Source: Tretioscincus oriximinensis (taxonomy: Eukaryota > Chordata > Lepidosauria > Squamata > Gymnophthalmidae). From it: a stretch of DNA of 64,000 nt. The notes under the pieces were generated by a model. The model was not told where the DNA came from, ran no database searches, and saw only the letters and a list, made by a program, of their open reading frames with translations. Where the stretch lies: the NCBI GenBank assembly GCA_022410635.1, contig JAJVDF010000027.1:2630967-2694966 (forward strand), in the 5' to 3' direction. The position numbers and the translations under genes are program-made. Shown piece after piece: positions 47,957 to 57,060 of the stretch (the first letter of the stretch is position 1; the number at the start of each line of letters is the position of its first letter).

Positions 47957-49150
47957 AGTCCCTGTTCTTACCCAAGGTTGTTAGTTTGTATCATTTGGAT
48001 TCTTTAAGTTTGAGTTCACCTGTTAGTTTGTTTTTAATAAAGCTGTTTTTGTGTGTTTAAAACAGAAAAGTCTTTATTATTTGATAAACTTAGTAAAGGG
48101 GCTCATTCTTGTATAATTTTCACTCCTAATTTTATTTCTTCCTGAGGGAAGTGATAGCAGCCTACCTGAATAGTGTAAATCCCTATTTTAGTTAATTCTA
48201 TTATTATTTTTCTTATCAACACACATATAAATATATATAATATCCCAGTACCTTACATATATTACAGGATCATTTACCAATAATAAAAGGGATTGTGTTC
48301 CAATCAGATTATAAAGTAAAAATACACAACAACACAAGCAAAGACCCCCGCATGGTCTATAGAAGCATAGAAGCAAACATCAGGCAAAATGGGGAAAGAG
48401 ACACAAATGGCAGAGGAAGAAACAGCCTTCCTCATCTTCTGAAGAAGTTGAGTTCTTCAGAAGAGATTTTTAGCAGATTTGCGTACATTTTACTAGGTTC
48501 TGCACTCTGAATTGAGAGTTGGTATATGGGTCACCATAGTGAACATGTGTTTCTCCCAGGTAACTTATCTGATACAGAGAGGCTTCAAAATGGTTTCTTT
48601 CACGCTTGAATAAAACTACACCCTTGGGCTATAAAAGCGGGAAGTGACCACTATGCAGTTGCCTGTTTCTTCCCTGGCAGACCCTACATCAGCTATCAGT
48701 CATTGACTGAATAGACAAAAACACCGAACACAGTAATAACTTGTTTGGTTTAAAAAATAATTTAATGCTTTCGTGGTAATATGTCTTATCACTGGCTGTG
48801 ATTTTGTTCTGCTAGTTATTATTCCCATGGATGCAGTTTGGTGCATCTCTGTCCTGCAAAGAATGGCATATACTATATCAAAAAAATGATAAAATTCTGG
48901 TTCCAAAAAATTATACAGTTAATTAAGTCTAATTTCAATAATGCTCTAATGCACCACCAATAAATCTTTGGTCTCTTGTTTTCAATGTATGTGCAATATA
49001 GTCCATGAAAATGCATCAAAGCATTGACCACACAACTTTTTTCACTTTTTCTGTTAACATTTAACAATTACACTTAAGAGCCATTGTCATTACTATCATC
49101 CTGTAGCTCTGATTCACTTCAAGGATGATACCTTGAATATCTAGCAATTG
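47957..49150. other. Nothing recognised
   Basis: AT-rich DNA with short chance frames only. Confidence 0.3.
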
Positions 49151-49441
49151 AGAAGAAGAAAAACTGGGTTCTTATATCCTGCTTTTCTCACCTTTCAAAG
49201 GGACTCAAAGCAACTTACAAGGGTATTTTGCCTGAATGCTTACATTCTATCTTCCCTACTAGGCTGTGATGGTTCCCATGTATCTACTCGCAGTCAGTTG
49301 CAATTTCTTGCACTTCTTGCTTTCAAATAGCTGGCTAGAGCTACAGGCTAGTGCAAGGTGCTCACCCCTCCCCACGTCCAACACAGGGCTTTGAAACCTA
49401 ATCTCCCAGATGAGAGACTGTTTCCCAAGCGACTGAGCCTT
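49151..49441 (-). mobile_element. Second SINE family, minus copy
   Basis: The plus strand reads TGGGTTCTTATATCCTGCTTTTCTCACC (tail), GCAGTCAGTTGCAATTTCTTGC (body), CCCACGTCCAACACAGGGC and GAGAGACTGTTTCCCAAGCGACTGAGCC (head). It matches 61266-61535 over its full length. The head retains the reverse of the B box as GGCTTTGAAACC. Confidence 0.85.
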
Positions 49442-49849
49442 TGTAGTACCTTAAGAGACAAACAAGAAAGAAGTAGGGAGCATGACATTTTATAGGCATG
49501 TCCACTACTTCATATCCATGAAAACTCATGCTACCTGCTGAGACCTTAAGGTATAGGCTGGATACAAGTACAAACGAACAAACAAACAAATAAATAAATA
49601 AATAGTACTTTTTTCCTAAGAGCCTCTAAGTTGATAAAAAATCCCACTTGCTAGATATTCTGTTCCGGACTAACATGGCTTCTACTTTAAATTCTACCTT
49701 GACTAGAGCTCTCAAGCTAGTCCCCAAAGAATTTGTGATGGATGTAGAGAGCAACAGGTCTTGGGAATGTAAAAAATAAATAAATCAGGCTTCATTCCCA
49801 CTTCATATGCACAGATCCTTTTTGTTTGTTTGATTGTTTGTATGTTTGT
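49442..49849. other. Repeat-like, unassigned
   Basis: TACTTCATATCCATGAAAACTCATGC and TTCCGGACTAACATGGCTTCTAC resemble, in diverged form, the amniote repeat that ends AGACTAACACGGCTA (see 62858-63027). Short (AAAC)n and (AAAT)n tracts lie at about 49575-49605. Confidence 0.4.
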
Positions 49850-49867
49850 GATGATGATGATGATGAT

Positions 49868-49940
<73 letters not shown>

Positions 49941-49941
49941 A
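49850..49941. repeat. (GAT)n microsatellite
   Basis: About 30 GAT/ATG units with a single interruption (GATTGATG) near 49866. Confidence 0.95.
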
Positions 49942-50662
49942 ATAATAAATAAAAAACTTCATATGCACAGTAGTCCAGAATAATTTGAACTCGTATTTAG
50001 AGGAACTACCCCATTTTATAATAAGAGACAGACAATAAACATGAACGTCTGTATATACTTATGAAAAAAGGAAAAAACACAACCAGCTGGTTCCTGAGAA
50101 ACACTGTTGTATAAATATTTTAGTGTAATAATACACAGCAAAAAATCTATGGAGGAAACCTTCCAAAATGCACATCATCTCTTTCAATGGGCTGCTTTTG
50201 CCCCTCACACTTTTCAGGGCAAGATACTGTAATTTATCCCATACAATAACGTGCACAAGTAGCTGTCTTTCGAAAATTCCCACCAGAGTTCTTTTCCATT
50301 TTTTCCCCATTTTGTTTTTGTATTTGTCATGCATAGCACATACAACAAGATAGGTTTTTCAAAAACTGGCACTTTAAATAACTTAGGCTGCTTTCCTACA
50401 GCCACCTAGGAATAGCTCTGAGTAGACGTGTCCAAGATTGTGCCATCAGACATTATATTAATTGACTTCTTTGTGTTCACTGTTTCCCGCAATCTTTGGA
50501 TGTAGCAATCTCTGGATGTAACTTACAAAAGAAAATCCTTTCATATTAGCCGTTAGGAAAAATTAAACTGTAATGTACCCATTTAAAGGTGCAAAGATAT
50601 CATTCTTCTATCCAGAGAGGATTCAGATGAAAAGTTTTAAAGAAGGGAGGAAGTTCAAACTC
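49942..50662. other. Nothing recognised
   Basis: Overlapping chance frames at 50059-50405 only. Confidence 0.3.
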
Positions 50663-50668
50663 TCCTGA

Positions 50669-50742
50669 TTATTTATTTATTTATTTATTTGCATTTTTAT
50701 ACTGCTCTATACCTGAAGATGTCAGGGCGGTTAGATGGTCTG
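50669..50742 (-). mobile_element. L2-type 3' tail fragment, minus strand
   Basis: TTATTTATTTATTTATTTGC, then CTCTATACCTGAAGATGTCAGG, is the reverse of the L2 3' end. Only the tail remains. Confidence 0.65.
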
Positions 50743-51784
50743 ACAGTTTAACCATATAATTCCCAGGAGAAGACAATATTATTAGATTAAGTAATTTAGC
50801 TTTATGTCTTACTGTCATTCAGGCTGCTATAGCAGCCCGCAGATCATGTACATAAAATTGCTCTGTACTATATTACATAGGGAAAGACGAAAGCAATGGT
50901 CATGCATTTGTTAGAGACTATGCCAGCTGNTGTCAGAGAATACTGCATCCACATGCTAGAACATTTGTCAAGAGCCCATGTCTTTCTGAGGCAACATACA
51001 ATCCACACAGGATTAAATGTTGAAGGGGTCCCTGGTTTAGAAATCATATCAGAGATTTGTCTNCTTAACATTCCAAATTGTAAACCACTTCAGCCATCTG
51101 CAAACCCATTGCCTTCTCCCACCAGCTCCTCTGAATCAGTAACAATAATTCTGTTGTTTTTCAAACCATAAGCTGTCTTTTCAAAGACTATATGCTCAGG
51201 CTGGTTTAGGAATTATCTCTTCTGTAACAACGAAACTAACCACACACCGCATGTCCAACAATCTCTTCTAACCCCCAAAGTGANCCAAAATGTTAACAGA
51301 ACACCAGTATTTATTCCTTCAAATTTCTCTGCTTTTTAGGTTTGCCATAGCTTTTCTCCCAAAGAGCAAATGCCTTTTATTTTCATGTCTGCAGTAATCA
51401 TTAGACCCAAGGAACTAAGTTCGGATTCAGTTCCCTGCATTTACTAGATGCCATGATCTTACAGCAGTTTTAAAGCTAAGCTTCAAACCAGCTTTTGTAC
51501 TCCCCATTTCCACCCACAAGAAGAGGGGCTGTAAAAAGCCAATCATCCAACTGAAANTTGAATTTCTAATACATTCGCTTCACCAAATTGGGTTTTAAAG
51601 CTTATTATNCGAATTATCGGTAAACTAGGAAAGCTAGCTGTCAAATCAGGATATAGGGTTACATTAGAAAGGCTAATAATTAAGGCTAAAGAATGAATAA
51701 TTTTAGTGAGAAACTATGAGATTGCTGATGCGGAAATAACAGTTTACTTTCCCATAAACTATCCCTGTCTTTTTGAAACTTCTG
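50743..51784. other. Nothing recognised; insertion site of chromovirus at right edge
   Basis: No gene or repeat is supported. The last five bases TTCTG are the probable left target duplication of the LTR element. Confidence 0.3.
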
Positions 51785-52130
51785 TGTGATGGTAGAGGTA
51801 GTGGATGAAGGACACTCCAGACAAGAATGTGATTTCAGTTCTGAAAGTGTTTATTCAGCTCAGCTCAGCTCTCCGTCTTAGTCTGGTCAGCAGTGAAGAC
51901 TGCCCCAGCAAGTCCCTCTATTTATACATCTTGCTGGCCAATCCCAGCTGACCAGGTGCATAGCTTNCAATTCATTGGTTGTTTATACAATGCTGTTCCA
52001 AAACCTGAAGCTCACCTCAAAACCTTACATCAACATATATTTACCTCAGAATTATTTACATATATATTACTACAACTTTATACATTCCTTATATGACTTT
52101 ATATACATATTATGTCATGTACTCATGACA
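51785..52130 (-). repeat. 3' LTR of chromovirus
   Basis: The 346-bp LTR, on the minus strand, runs TGTCATGAG...CCATCACA. It contains TATAAATA (plus 51919-51926) and AATAAA (plus 51850-51855). One base, at 51967, is N; the other LTR has A there. The outer flank is TTCTG. Confidence 0.93.
51919..51926 (-). promoter_or_regulatory. TATA box in 3' LTR
   Basis: TATAAATA on the minus strand about 65 bp upstream of the AATAAA signal, the usual spacing of U3 promoter and R-region polyadenylation signal. The 5' LTR has the same box at 54073-54080 and the signal at 54004-54009; that copy would drive the element. Confidence 0.7.
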
Positions 52131-52145
52131 TCCCGCCCCCCTAAG
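52131..52145 (-). promoter_or_regulatory. Polypurine tract of chromovirus
   Basis: On the minus strand TTAGGGGGGCGGGA directly precedes the 3' LTR. This is the expected plus-strand DNA priming site of an LTR retrotransposon. Confidence 0.8.
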
Positions 52146-52146
52146 A

Positions 52147-52412
52147 TTACCCCCCTTCTTTAGGTTTCTCTGGGTACTTCTCATGAAACCGTTTCACCAG
52201 TATAAGGGTGCACGCTTCTCATCTGCGTTTACCCAGCAATATTCTGCTGGGGGTAAGTGTTTTCAAAGCACAAAGTATTGTAATTTTCCTGCTTTTCTTC
52301 TGCTGTCTTCAATGCTAGCTACCTCAAAATGAGTTTGTCCGTCCACCAGTATAGGTGGAGGTACTGCTCCAATTCCTGAAGGTACTTTTTCCAATAAACT
52401 AACATGGAAAAC
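52147..52412 (-). pseudogene. Integrase C-terminus with broken chromodomain
   Basis: The minus strand begins with the conserved VFHVSLL motif of chromovirus integrase C-termini. It is followed by a linker and a chromodomain-like stretch (FEVASIEDSRRKAGKLQYFV) and a basic end (KRFHEKYPEKP) before a TAA stop next to the polypurine tract. The domain is interrupted by an in-frame TGA where an aromatic residue is expected and by a frameshift near 52205, so it cannot be made as one piece. Chromodomains in this family bind modified histone tails and guide integration. The catalytic integrase core upstream is absent. Confidence 0.8.
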
Positions 52413-52884
52413 CTTGTGATGACTGAATGCAATTTAAACCAATATCTTTCTTTACACATTGTTGCTTTTTTTTTTTTTTTTGCACTTTTTGTGAGTCACA
52501 GCTCACAGGAAACTTGATAGTTTTCTTGAACCAATCAACTACAGGATTGTGAACCTTTAACCAATTGAAACCCAGAACCATATTACAGACCATTGGGCTT
52601 GCAACCAATCATGTAGCAGAATCCCAGTGATTTCCCACCCTCCAATGAATCGGATTGGCTACCTCAGCCACCTTAATGTTTGACATTCTATTACCATCCA
52701 TAAACAAGAGTTCAACTTTGTTATATAGGGCTTTCAGTTCCACCCCCAGTTTCACAGCAATATTCTTACTTAATAAACATCTAGAACATCCCGAGTCTAT
52801 TACAGCTTCAACTATTAACTTTTTCTCTGTAGAAGGGTTTATCACTTCAACTGCAATGGTCATGACGCTTTTCAGGTCAGCCAT
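52413..52884 (-). pseudogene. Retroviral-type aspartic protease fragment of Pol
   Basis: The minus frame from 52884 has the aspartic protease active site within VEAVIDSGCSRCLLSKNIAV (Asp-Ser-Gly at residues 30-32; the usual fourth residue Ala or Thr is Cys). It stops at an in-frame TGA (52609-52611) and continues in the same frame with VLGFNWLKVHNPVVDW, the conserved end of the protease leading toward reverse transcriptase. Soon after comes a run of Lys codons from a poly-A tract (plus T-run 52468-52485), near which the large pol deletion probably lies. The frame overlaps the end of gag by 8 nt and is in the +1 frame relative to it. Confidence 0.85.
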
Positions 52885-53884
52885 ACCCGTGCAGACAATA
52901 GGGGTGTGGTTTGCCAGAGCTCGCTCGCTTCTTCACGTCATTTCCTGCCTGATGATTGCTGTTGTCAGAAACAAACAGGGCTTTTGCGTCTGCATTGTCT
53001 CTTTTATTTGGGCATCTTGCGATGAAATGGTCTTCCGCCCCACAGCCAAAACATCGTGCTGAGCGTCCTCCTCTCCGCGATGCCACCTCCCTGGCTTGGT
53101 ATCGTTCAAAGCATCGATCCGTGATGAATTGCCTCCGTTCCTCTACTGATCTTGCCAAGTCTAACCACCCATTTACTGTTGTTGGTTCAGGTATGGCTAG
53201 AGAGGCTTCTAAAATGTAATTATGAAGGCCTTCTTTAAAGTAATGTACTAAAATCTCCTCAGGCCAGTCAGGCACCCTTCCTGCAAATTTTTTAAATTCG
53301 GATGCATAGTCAATTACCCGTCTATTGCCTTGTTTTATTGTTCTGAGTTTCCTTATGGCCGCCTCCCTCCAGAATGGGTCCCCAAAGCGTTTCCACAACC
53401 CCATTGTGAGGGATTTGACAGATCTCAATTCTTCTGCTTCACTTTGTTGTAATTGCAGAAGCCATTCCTGGGCTTCTCCCCTAAATTTGCTTACCACAAA
53501 TTGTACTCGATGCGCTTCTGACACAAATACGTCCCCATAACAGGCCATGTACGCTGATATTTGCGCCAGAAAGCCCGGTAGGTCGTCCAGGTTGCCGTTG
53601 AAAATGATTCTCAGGTCTCCTGGCGCCGGGGTGAACNTCTGCCTTGGCAGCTCCATCAGCGCTGTTCTGTCTGCCTGCGTTCTCTGCCTTTCTACGTTGG
53701 CGTTTTCCCTTTCTGGTTCCGCAGGCCGCACTTCAGATAGCTCCCTTATCTTCGCCCTTGCGCCTGACTCAGGTGTTTCCCATAGTTGGCGGGTGAGGTT
53801 GCTCCACTGAGGGACAGTATCGGAGCCCTCCGCCGCTCTGGGAAACCTTTTGTCAGGCGTGATGTTCTTCTCTTCGTGGCTCAT
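52877..53884 (-). CDS. gag: Gag polyprotein of Ty3/gypsy chromovirus, intact
   Basis: This is a complete 335-residue frame with one ambiguous codon (residue 83). Gag assembles the virus-like particle and packages element RNA. Residues about 88-255 resemble the capsid-type Retrotrans_gag fold, with NLDDLPGFLAQISAYM and FRGEAQEWLLQLQ. A CCHC zinc knuckle lies at C278, C281, H286 and C291 (CFGCGAEDHFIARC), followed by a basic tail. The start ATG lies about 55 bp inside the 5' LTR, just after the primer binding site region. Similar Gags gave rise to domesticated RTL/PEG10-type genes in mammals, but here it lies in a plain element between LTRs. It is the only intact protein in the window. Confidence 0.9.
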   Translation of the reverse strand: MSHEEKNITPDKRFPRAAEGSDTVPQWSNLTRQLWETPESGARAKIRELSEVRPAEPERENANVERQRTQADRTALMELPRQXFTPAPGDLRIIFNGNLDDLPGFLAQISAYMACYGDVFVSEAHRVQFVVSKFRGEAQEWLLQLQQSEAEELRSVKSLTMGLWKRFGDPFWREAAIRKLRTIKQGNRRVIDYASEFKKFAGRVPDWPEEILVHYFKEGLHNYILEASLAIPEPTTVNGWLDLARSVEERRQFITDRCFERYQAREVASRRGGRSARCFGCGAEDHFIARCPNKRDNADAKALFVSDNSNHQAGNDVKKRASSGKPHPYCLHGYG

Positions 53885-53918
53885 CTTGGGCAGGAAAAAA
53901 AATTTTATTTTTTTTTCC

Positions 53919-53936
53919 TGAGGTGACTGCTGACCA
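53919..53936 (-). other. Probable primer binding site
   Basis: Two bases inside the 5' LTR, the minus strand reads TGGTCAGCAGTCACCTCA. LTR retrotransposon primer sites begin with TGG, complementary to the tRNA CCA end. I could not match the primer to a particular tRNA. Confidence 0.55.
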
Positions 53937-53938
53937 CT

Positions 53939-54284
53939 TGTGATGGTAGAGGTAGTGGATGAAGGACACTCCAGACAAGAATGTGATTTCAGTTCTGAAA
54001 GTGTTTATTCAGCTCAGCTCAGCTCTCCGTCTTAGTCTGGTCNGCAGTGAAGACTGCCCCAGCAAGTCCCTCTATTTATACATCTTGCTGGCCAATCCCA
54101 GCTGACCAGGTGCATAGCTTACAATTCATTGGTTGTTTATACAATGCTGTTCCAAAACCTGAAGCTCACCTCAAAACCTTACATCAACATATATTTACCT
54201 CAGAATTATTTACATATATATTACTACAACTTTATACATTCCTTATATGACTTTATATACATATTATGTCATGTACTCATGACA
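53939..54284 (-). repeat. 5' LTR of chromovirus
   Basis: The 346-bp partner of the LTR at 51785. It has an N at 54043 where the other copy has A, and no other difference was seen. TATAAATA is at 54073-54080 and AATAAA at 54004-54009, both on the minus strand. The outer flank is TCCTG. Confidence 0.93.
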
Positions 54285-54790
54285 TCCTGTCTGCTTACTC
54301 ATTTTTCATGACAAACTTGGTGATTTCCATATCTAAACTAAAAGATTTTGCCTGGAAGAAGCTTTAGAAGATGAAAACATCCTTGGGGAGAAATCTTAGG
54401 ATCAGTCAAGCCTAAGAATGTTGTGTGGGATGAATTGTATCACATTTTTAGAAACCTCATCCTGATCTGAAATCGTAGAGATGATATGAGTGGAATGAGT
54501 ATATAAATGCTTAGAAAATGGTGGCCTAAAAATCTTAGACCCTGTGTAGAGGATGGAGTTTATTATATATCTTTTTAAAAATACATAAAGCTTCTAGGAT
54601 ACATAGGGAACATGGACTCTGGATTCTTAAATTTTAAATGTGAGAAAACCTATTTATTGCCCTGTCTCAAAAAATGTTTCAACTATGCTGGCTCACAGGG
54701 AAACATCCATACATAGCTCAACAGAGGCCAGGAATTAATTAAAAGAGTGCTTTTGCTCTTCTTTTTTTTTTTTTTAGAGAAGATAGAGTG
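54285..54790. other. Nothing recognised
   Basis: No supportable gene or repeat; a T homopolymer lies near 54762. Confidence 0.3.
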
Positions 54791-54791
54791 A

Positions 54792-54909
54792 AGCTGCATC
54801 TGGACCTCACTATTGTTGGATACTATGAAACAAAGCAGTCCAGACAGTACTTTATTCCAGAAAATCCAAGTTACTGTTGAATAAGTAAATGATGTCTAGA
54901 ATGCAACCA
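54792..54909. mobile_element. Short TIR element (copy 2 of the 47.56-kb family)
   Basis: GCTGCATCTGGACCTCAC at the left and GATGTCTAGAATGCAACC at the right are inverted. TTGGATACTATGAAACAAAG and CTTTATTCCAGAAAATCC occupy the interior, as in the other copies. Confidence 0.55.
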
Positions 54910-55410
54910 GAGAGGAAATGTTAGAGGAATGAAATCTACCTCCCCCACAGTCATAGATATGGCTGCTGCTTTTGTGTTTATTCGTTCTTTAAATACTCTT
55001 TTGCCCTCTTTTGTTTTTTATAACAGTCTCTTAAGAACAAGTAGACAATGTCAAATGGTTTGAATTGATTCAGATACACATTTTCAGTCCCATCCACTCC
55101 AACCTAGAACTTTAAATATCCCCTTCAGAAAGAACAGATCTCCATTCCATTTTTTCTTAATTAGCTGAAAGCATCAGGGCTAGAAGTATGCTTGAGAGTC
55201 TTGCCTATTGTTCCTTTGAGAAAAGAGAAAGGGAGAGAGAAAAAATGGGAGTTTAACTCACTAATCAGCAATATTGACTAGCTTAAAAAGAGAGAAGCAA
55301 AACTTGGCATTTCCTAACAGTGTTCTCCGGCAGCTAATCAAAAATCCCACTCCTGTTGAGTAGTCAAAAGTCTAGCAATAATTTCCCCCATCCATTTCTG
55401 TCACATACAT
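54910..55410. other. Nothing recognised
   Basis: Unique-looking AT-rich DNA. Confidence 0.3.
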
Positions 55411-55412
55411 AC

Positions 55413-55482
55413 TCATAGAATCATAGAGTTGGAAGGGACCTCCAGGGCCACTGAGTCTAACCCCCTGCGCAATGCAGGATAC
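55413..55482 (-). mobile_element. CR1 3' end (ATTCTATGA type), minus strand
   Basis: TCATAGAATCATAGAGTTGG then AAGGGACCTCCAGGGCC is the reverse of the classic CR1 3' terminus, which ends in ATTCTATGA repeats. It is 70 bp long and from a different CR1 subgroup than the 15.7-kb copy. Confidence 0.85.
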
Positions 55483-55652
55483 TCATAGTGCATTCTCTTA
55501 CCAAGGGCTTTTCTTGAACATACCTTCAGAGAATGATCTCTAGAAGCCATTTCTATCCACTAGCTAGGGGCTTTCCTGCCTTTTNCACTCCCACAGGCAG
55601 AAGCATTCCTGCTCCTAGCACAGGTATAGGAAGTACAAATGTTGTATTATTA

Positions 55653-55732
55653 AGAACACTAGTAGAATTAAGCCCACTGCTTTAGGGATACAGTAGGCTC
55701 TAGTGTTCTCCCTAAGGCAGTGGGCTTAATTC
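55653..55732. repeat. Inverted repeat beside the (CTT)n array
   Basis: GAATTAAGCCCACTGCTTTAG (from 55665) is complementary to CTAAGGCAGTGGGCTTAATTC (ending 55732): 24 bp with one mismatch and a 20-bp spacer. A second, offset pair (AGAACACTAG and CTAGTGTTCT) overlaps it. Confidence 0.85.
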
Positions 55733-56160
55733 TTCTTCTTCTTCTTCTTCTTCTTCTTCTTCTTCTTCTTCTTCTTCTTCTTCTTCTTCTTCTTCTTCTT
55801 CTTCTTCTTCTTCTTCTTCTTCTTCTTCTTCTTCTTCTTCTTCTTCTTCTTCTTCCTCCCATCCCATCTCCCTGTCTTCCTTTTTCTCTTTTTCTCCTTT
55901 CCTCCTACCTCTCTTCTTCGTTCCCGCTCCTGTCTTCTTCCTCTTCCTCCCTCTCTTCTCTCTTCTCCCCTCGGTCCCCAACCATTCCCACTCTTCCTCT
56001 CTCTCTCTCCCCCAGGGCCCCATCTTACCTTCTTTTTCTTCTTCTCATTCTTCTTCATCATCATAATTGTCATTGTAATTCTTCTTCCTCCTCCTCTTCT
56101 GCTTCTTCTTTCTCCCGCCCTTCTCCCTCCCTCCCTCCTGCTTTCCTCCTCCCCTCAGGA
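55730..56160. repeat. (CTT)n array and polypyrimidine block
   Basis: About 41 perfect CTT units (55731-55854) are followed by about 300 bp of almost pure C/T on the plus strand with CTCC, TTCTT and TCCC runs. The poly-Leu, poly-Lys, poly-Glu and poly-Arg frames are artefacts. Confidence 0.95.
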
Positions 56161-56284
56161 GCAAGCAGAGATTTTGTCTATTCCTAGTGGCCATCCACTC
56201 TAGGAAGAGACAAAGAAAATGATTCCAGTCACCATTTCCGGNCTGTACTCCATGCAAATAGCACGAAGGCAGCAAAGCAGTCTG

Positions 56285-56665
56285 TCCCTCAGAGAACATA
56301 AAGGTTAGTGGGCCAGGGGGAGAGGGAAATGGGGGCAATAGAGGAGGGGGGCTTTAGCCCCAAAACAGCCACCAGGACACGCAGATGGTGAGAAGGGAAA
56401 AGGAGAAGGGGTGGAGTGGGGAAGAATGAGAGTGGCAAGGGAGGATGTGAAGGGAGAGAAGAAGAGGGTGGGGGATGGATTGGGGTGGCACTCAGGTAGC
56501 ACTGGGTTGGGTAGGGGAGAAGGGAAGGAGAGGGGAGAAGGGGACGGGGTAGGAGAGGGGGGTCTAGGGGACAGATGGGGTGGCATTGGATGGCAGAGCA
56601 TGTTCAGTGGGGACTCAGGTAGGTGGACCAGGGGAGGGGAGAAGGGTCAGAGTAAGTTCAGAGTA
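56285..56665. repeat. G/A-rich block with many G-runs
   Basis: The plus strand is strongly purine-rich with dozens of GGG and GGGG runs (for example GGGGAGAAGGGAAGGAGAGG). It faces the upstream pyrimidine block across about 125 bp of ordinary sequence. It has several potential G-quadruplex sites and no coding evidence. Confidence 0.8.
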
Positions 56666-56860
56666 TGGCTCCATTATTGGGAACACCAACAGTGACAGAC
56701 AGCAAGGGCTAAATGGCTGCTGCCTTTTTTTCCCCTATTCAGGTCTCTGCCCACAAATCAGCAAAGAGATTTACTGTTTCCTCGATCTCTGCTTGGTGGG
56801 CCGATCGCCACTGGCTCATTTTATGAATATAAATCAACTAGATTTTAAATGCCAGCTTTC
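56666..56860. other. Nothing recognised
   Basis: Short interval without a supportable feature. Confidence 0.3.
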
Positions 56861-56861
56861 G

Positions 56862-56945
56862 AGGCTAGCATTTTGCAGCCTACATGTTGCAGATTGGTTT
56901 TGTAAGAGAAATGTTCCAGCCCCTTGATCATTCTTGTTGCCCTAT
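56862..56945 (-). mobile_element. CR1 ORF2 fragment, minus strand
   Basis: AGCTTTCGAGGCTAGCATTTTGCAG, then CAGCCCCTTGATCATTCTTGTTGCCC, matches the part of the 15.7-kb CR1 that encodes [13 protein letters not shown] and LGLFSLE. About 85 bp remain. Confidence 0.7.
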
Positions 56946-56984
56946 AGCCTGAAAGATCTATTTTGTATGCCTATTTGTTATGGT

Positions 56985-57060
56985 GCCCAATTCAAAATGC
57001 TGATATTCACATATGAAACTCTAAATGGCTCTGGTTAGATATCTGAAGGATACATGGTGT
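56985..57060 (+). mobile_element. L2/CR1-type ORF2 C-terminal fragment
   Basis: The plus frame reads roughly AQFKMLIFTYETLNGSG, the counterpart of VQFKVLTLIYKALNKLG in the L2 copy at 22595. Short and decayed. Confidence 0.5.

Larger units (their letters stand above)
51785..54284 (-). mobile_element. Ty3/gypsy chromovirus, internally deleted, minus strand
   Basis: This is a 2500-bp LTR retrotransposon with both 346-bp LTRs. Reading on the minus strand it has the 5' LTR (54284-53939), a probable primer binding site beginning TGG (about 53936), a complete Gag frame with a zinc knuckle, an aspartic protease frame broken by one stop, a deletion covering reverse transcriptase, RNase H and the integrase core, an integrase C-terminal tail with a decayed chromodomain, a polypurine tract (AGGGGGGCGGGA), and the 3' LTR (52130-51785). 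The flanks TTCTG and TCCTG are a one-mismatch 5-bp target duplication. The chromodomain places it among chromoviruses, probably the vertebrate Sushi-like group. The LTRs agree at every position where neither has an N, so the insertion is recent although the interior is defective. Confidence 0.92.

Noticed and set aside
52877..53884. Domesticated Gag gene of the PEG10/RTL type
   Set aside because: The frame sits between two identical LTRs with a primer site and polypurine tract, so it belongs to a recent element, not a conserved host gene.
55712..56187. Long Leu-, Lys-, Glu- and Arg-rich frames
   Set aside because: All are readings of the (CTT)n array and the adjoining polypyrimidine tract.
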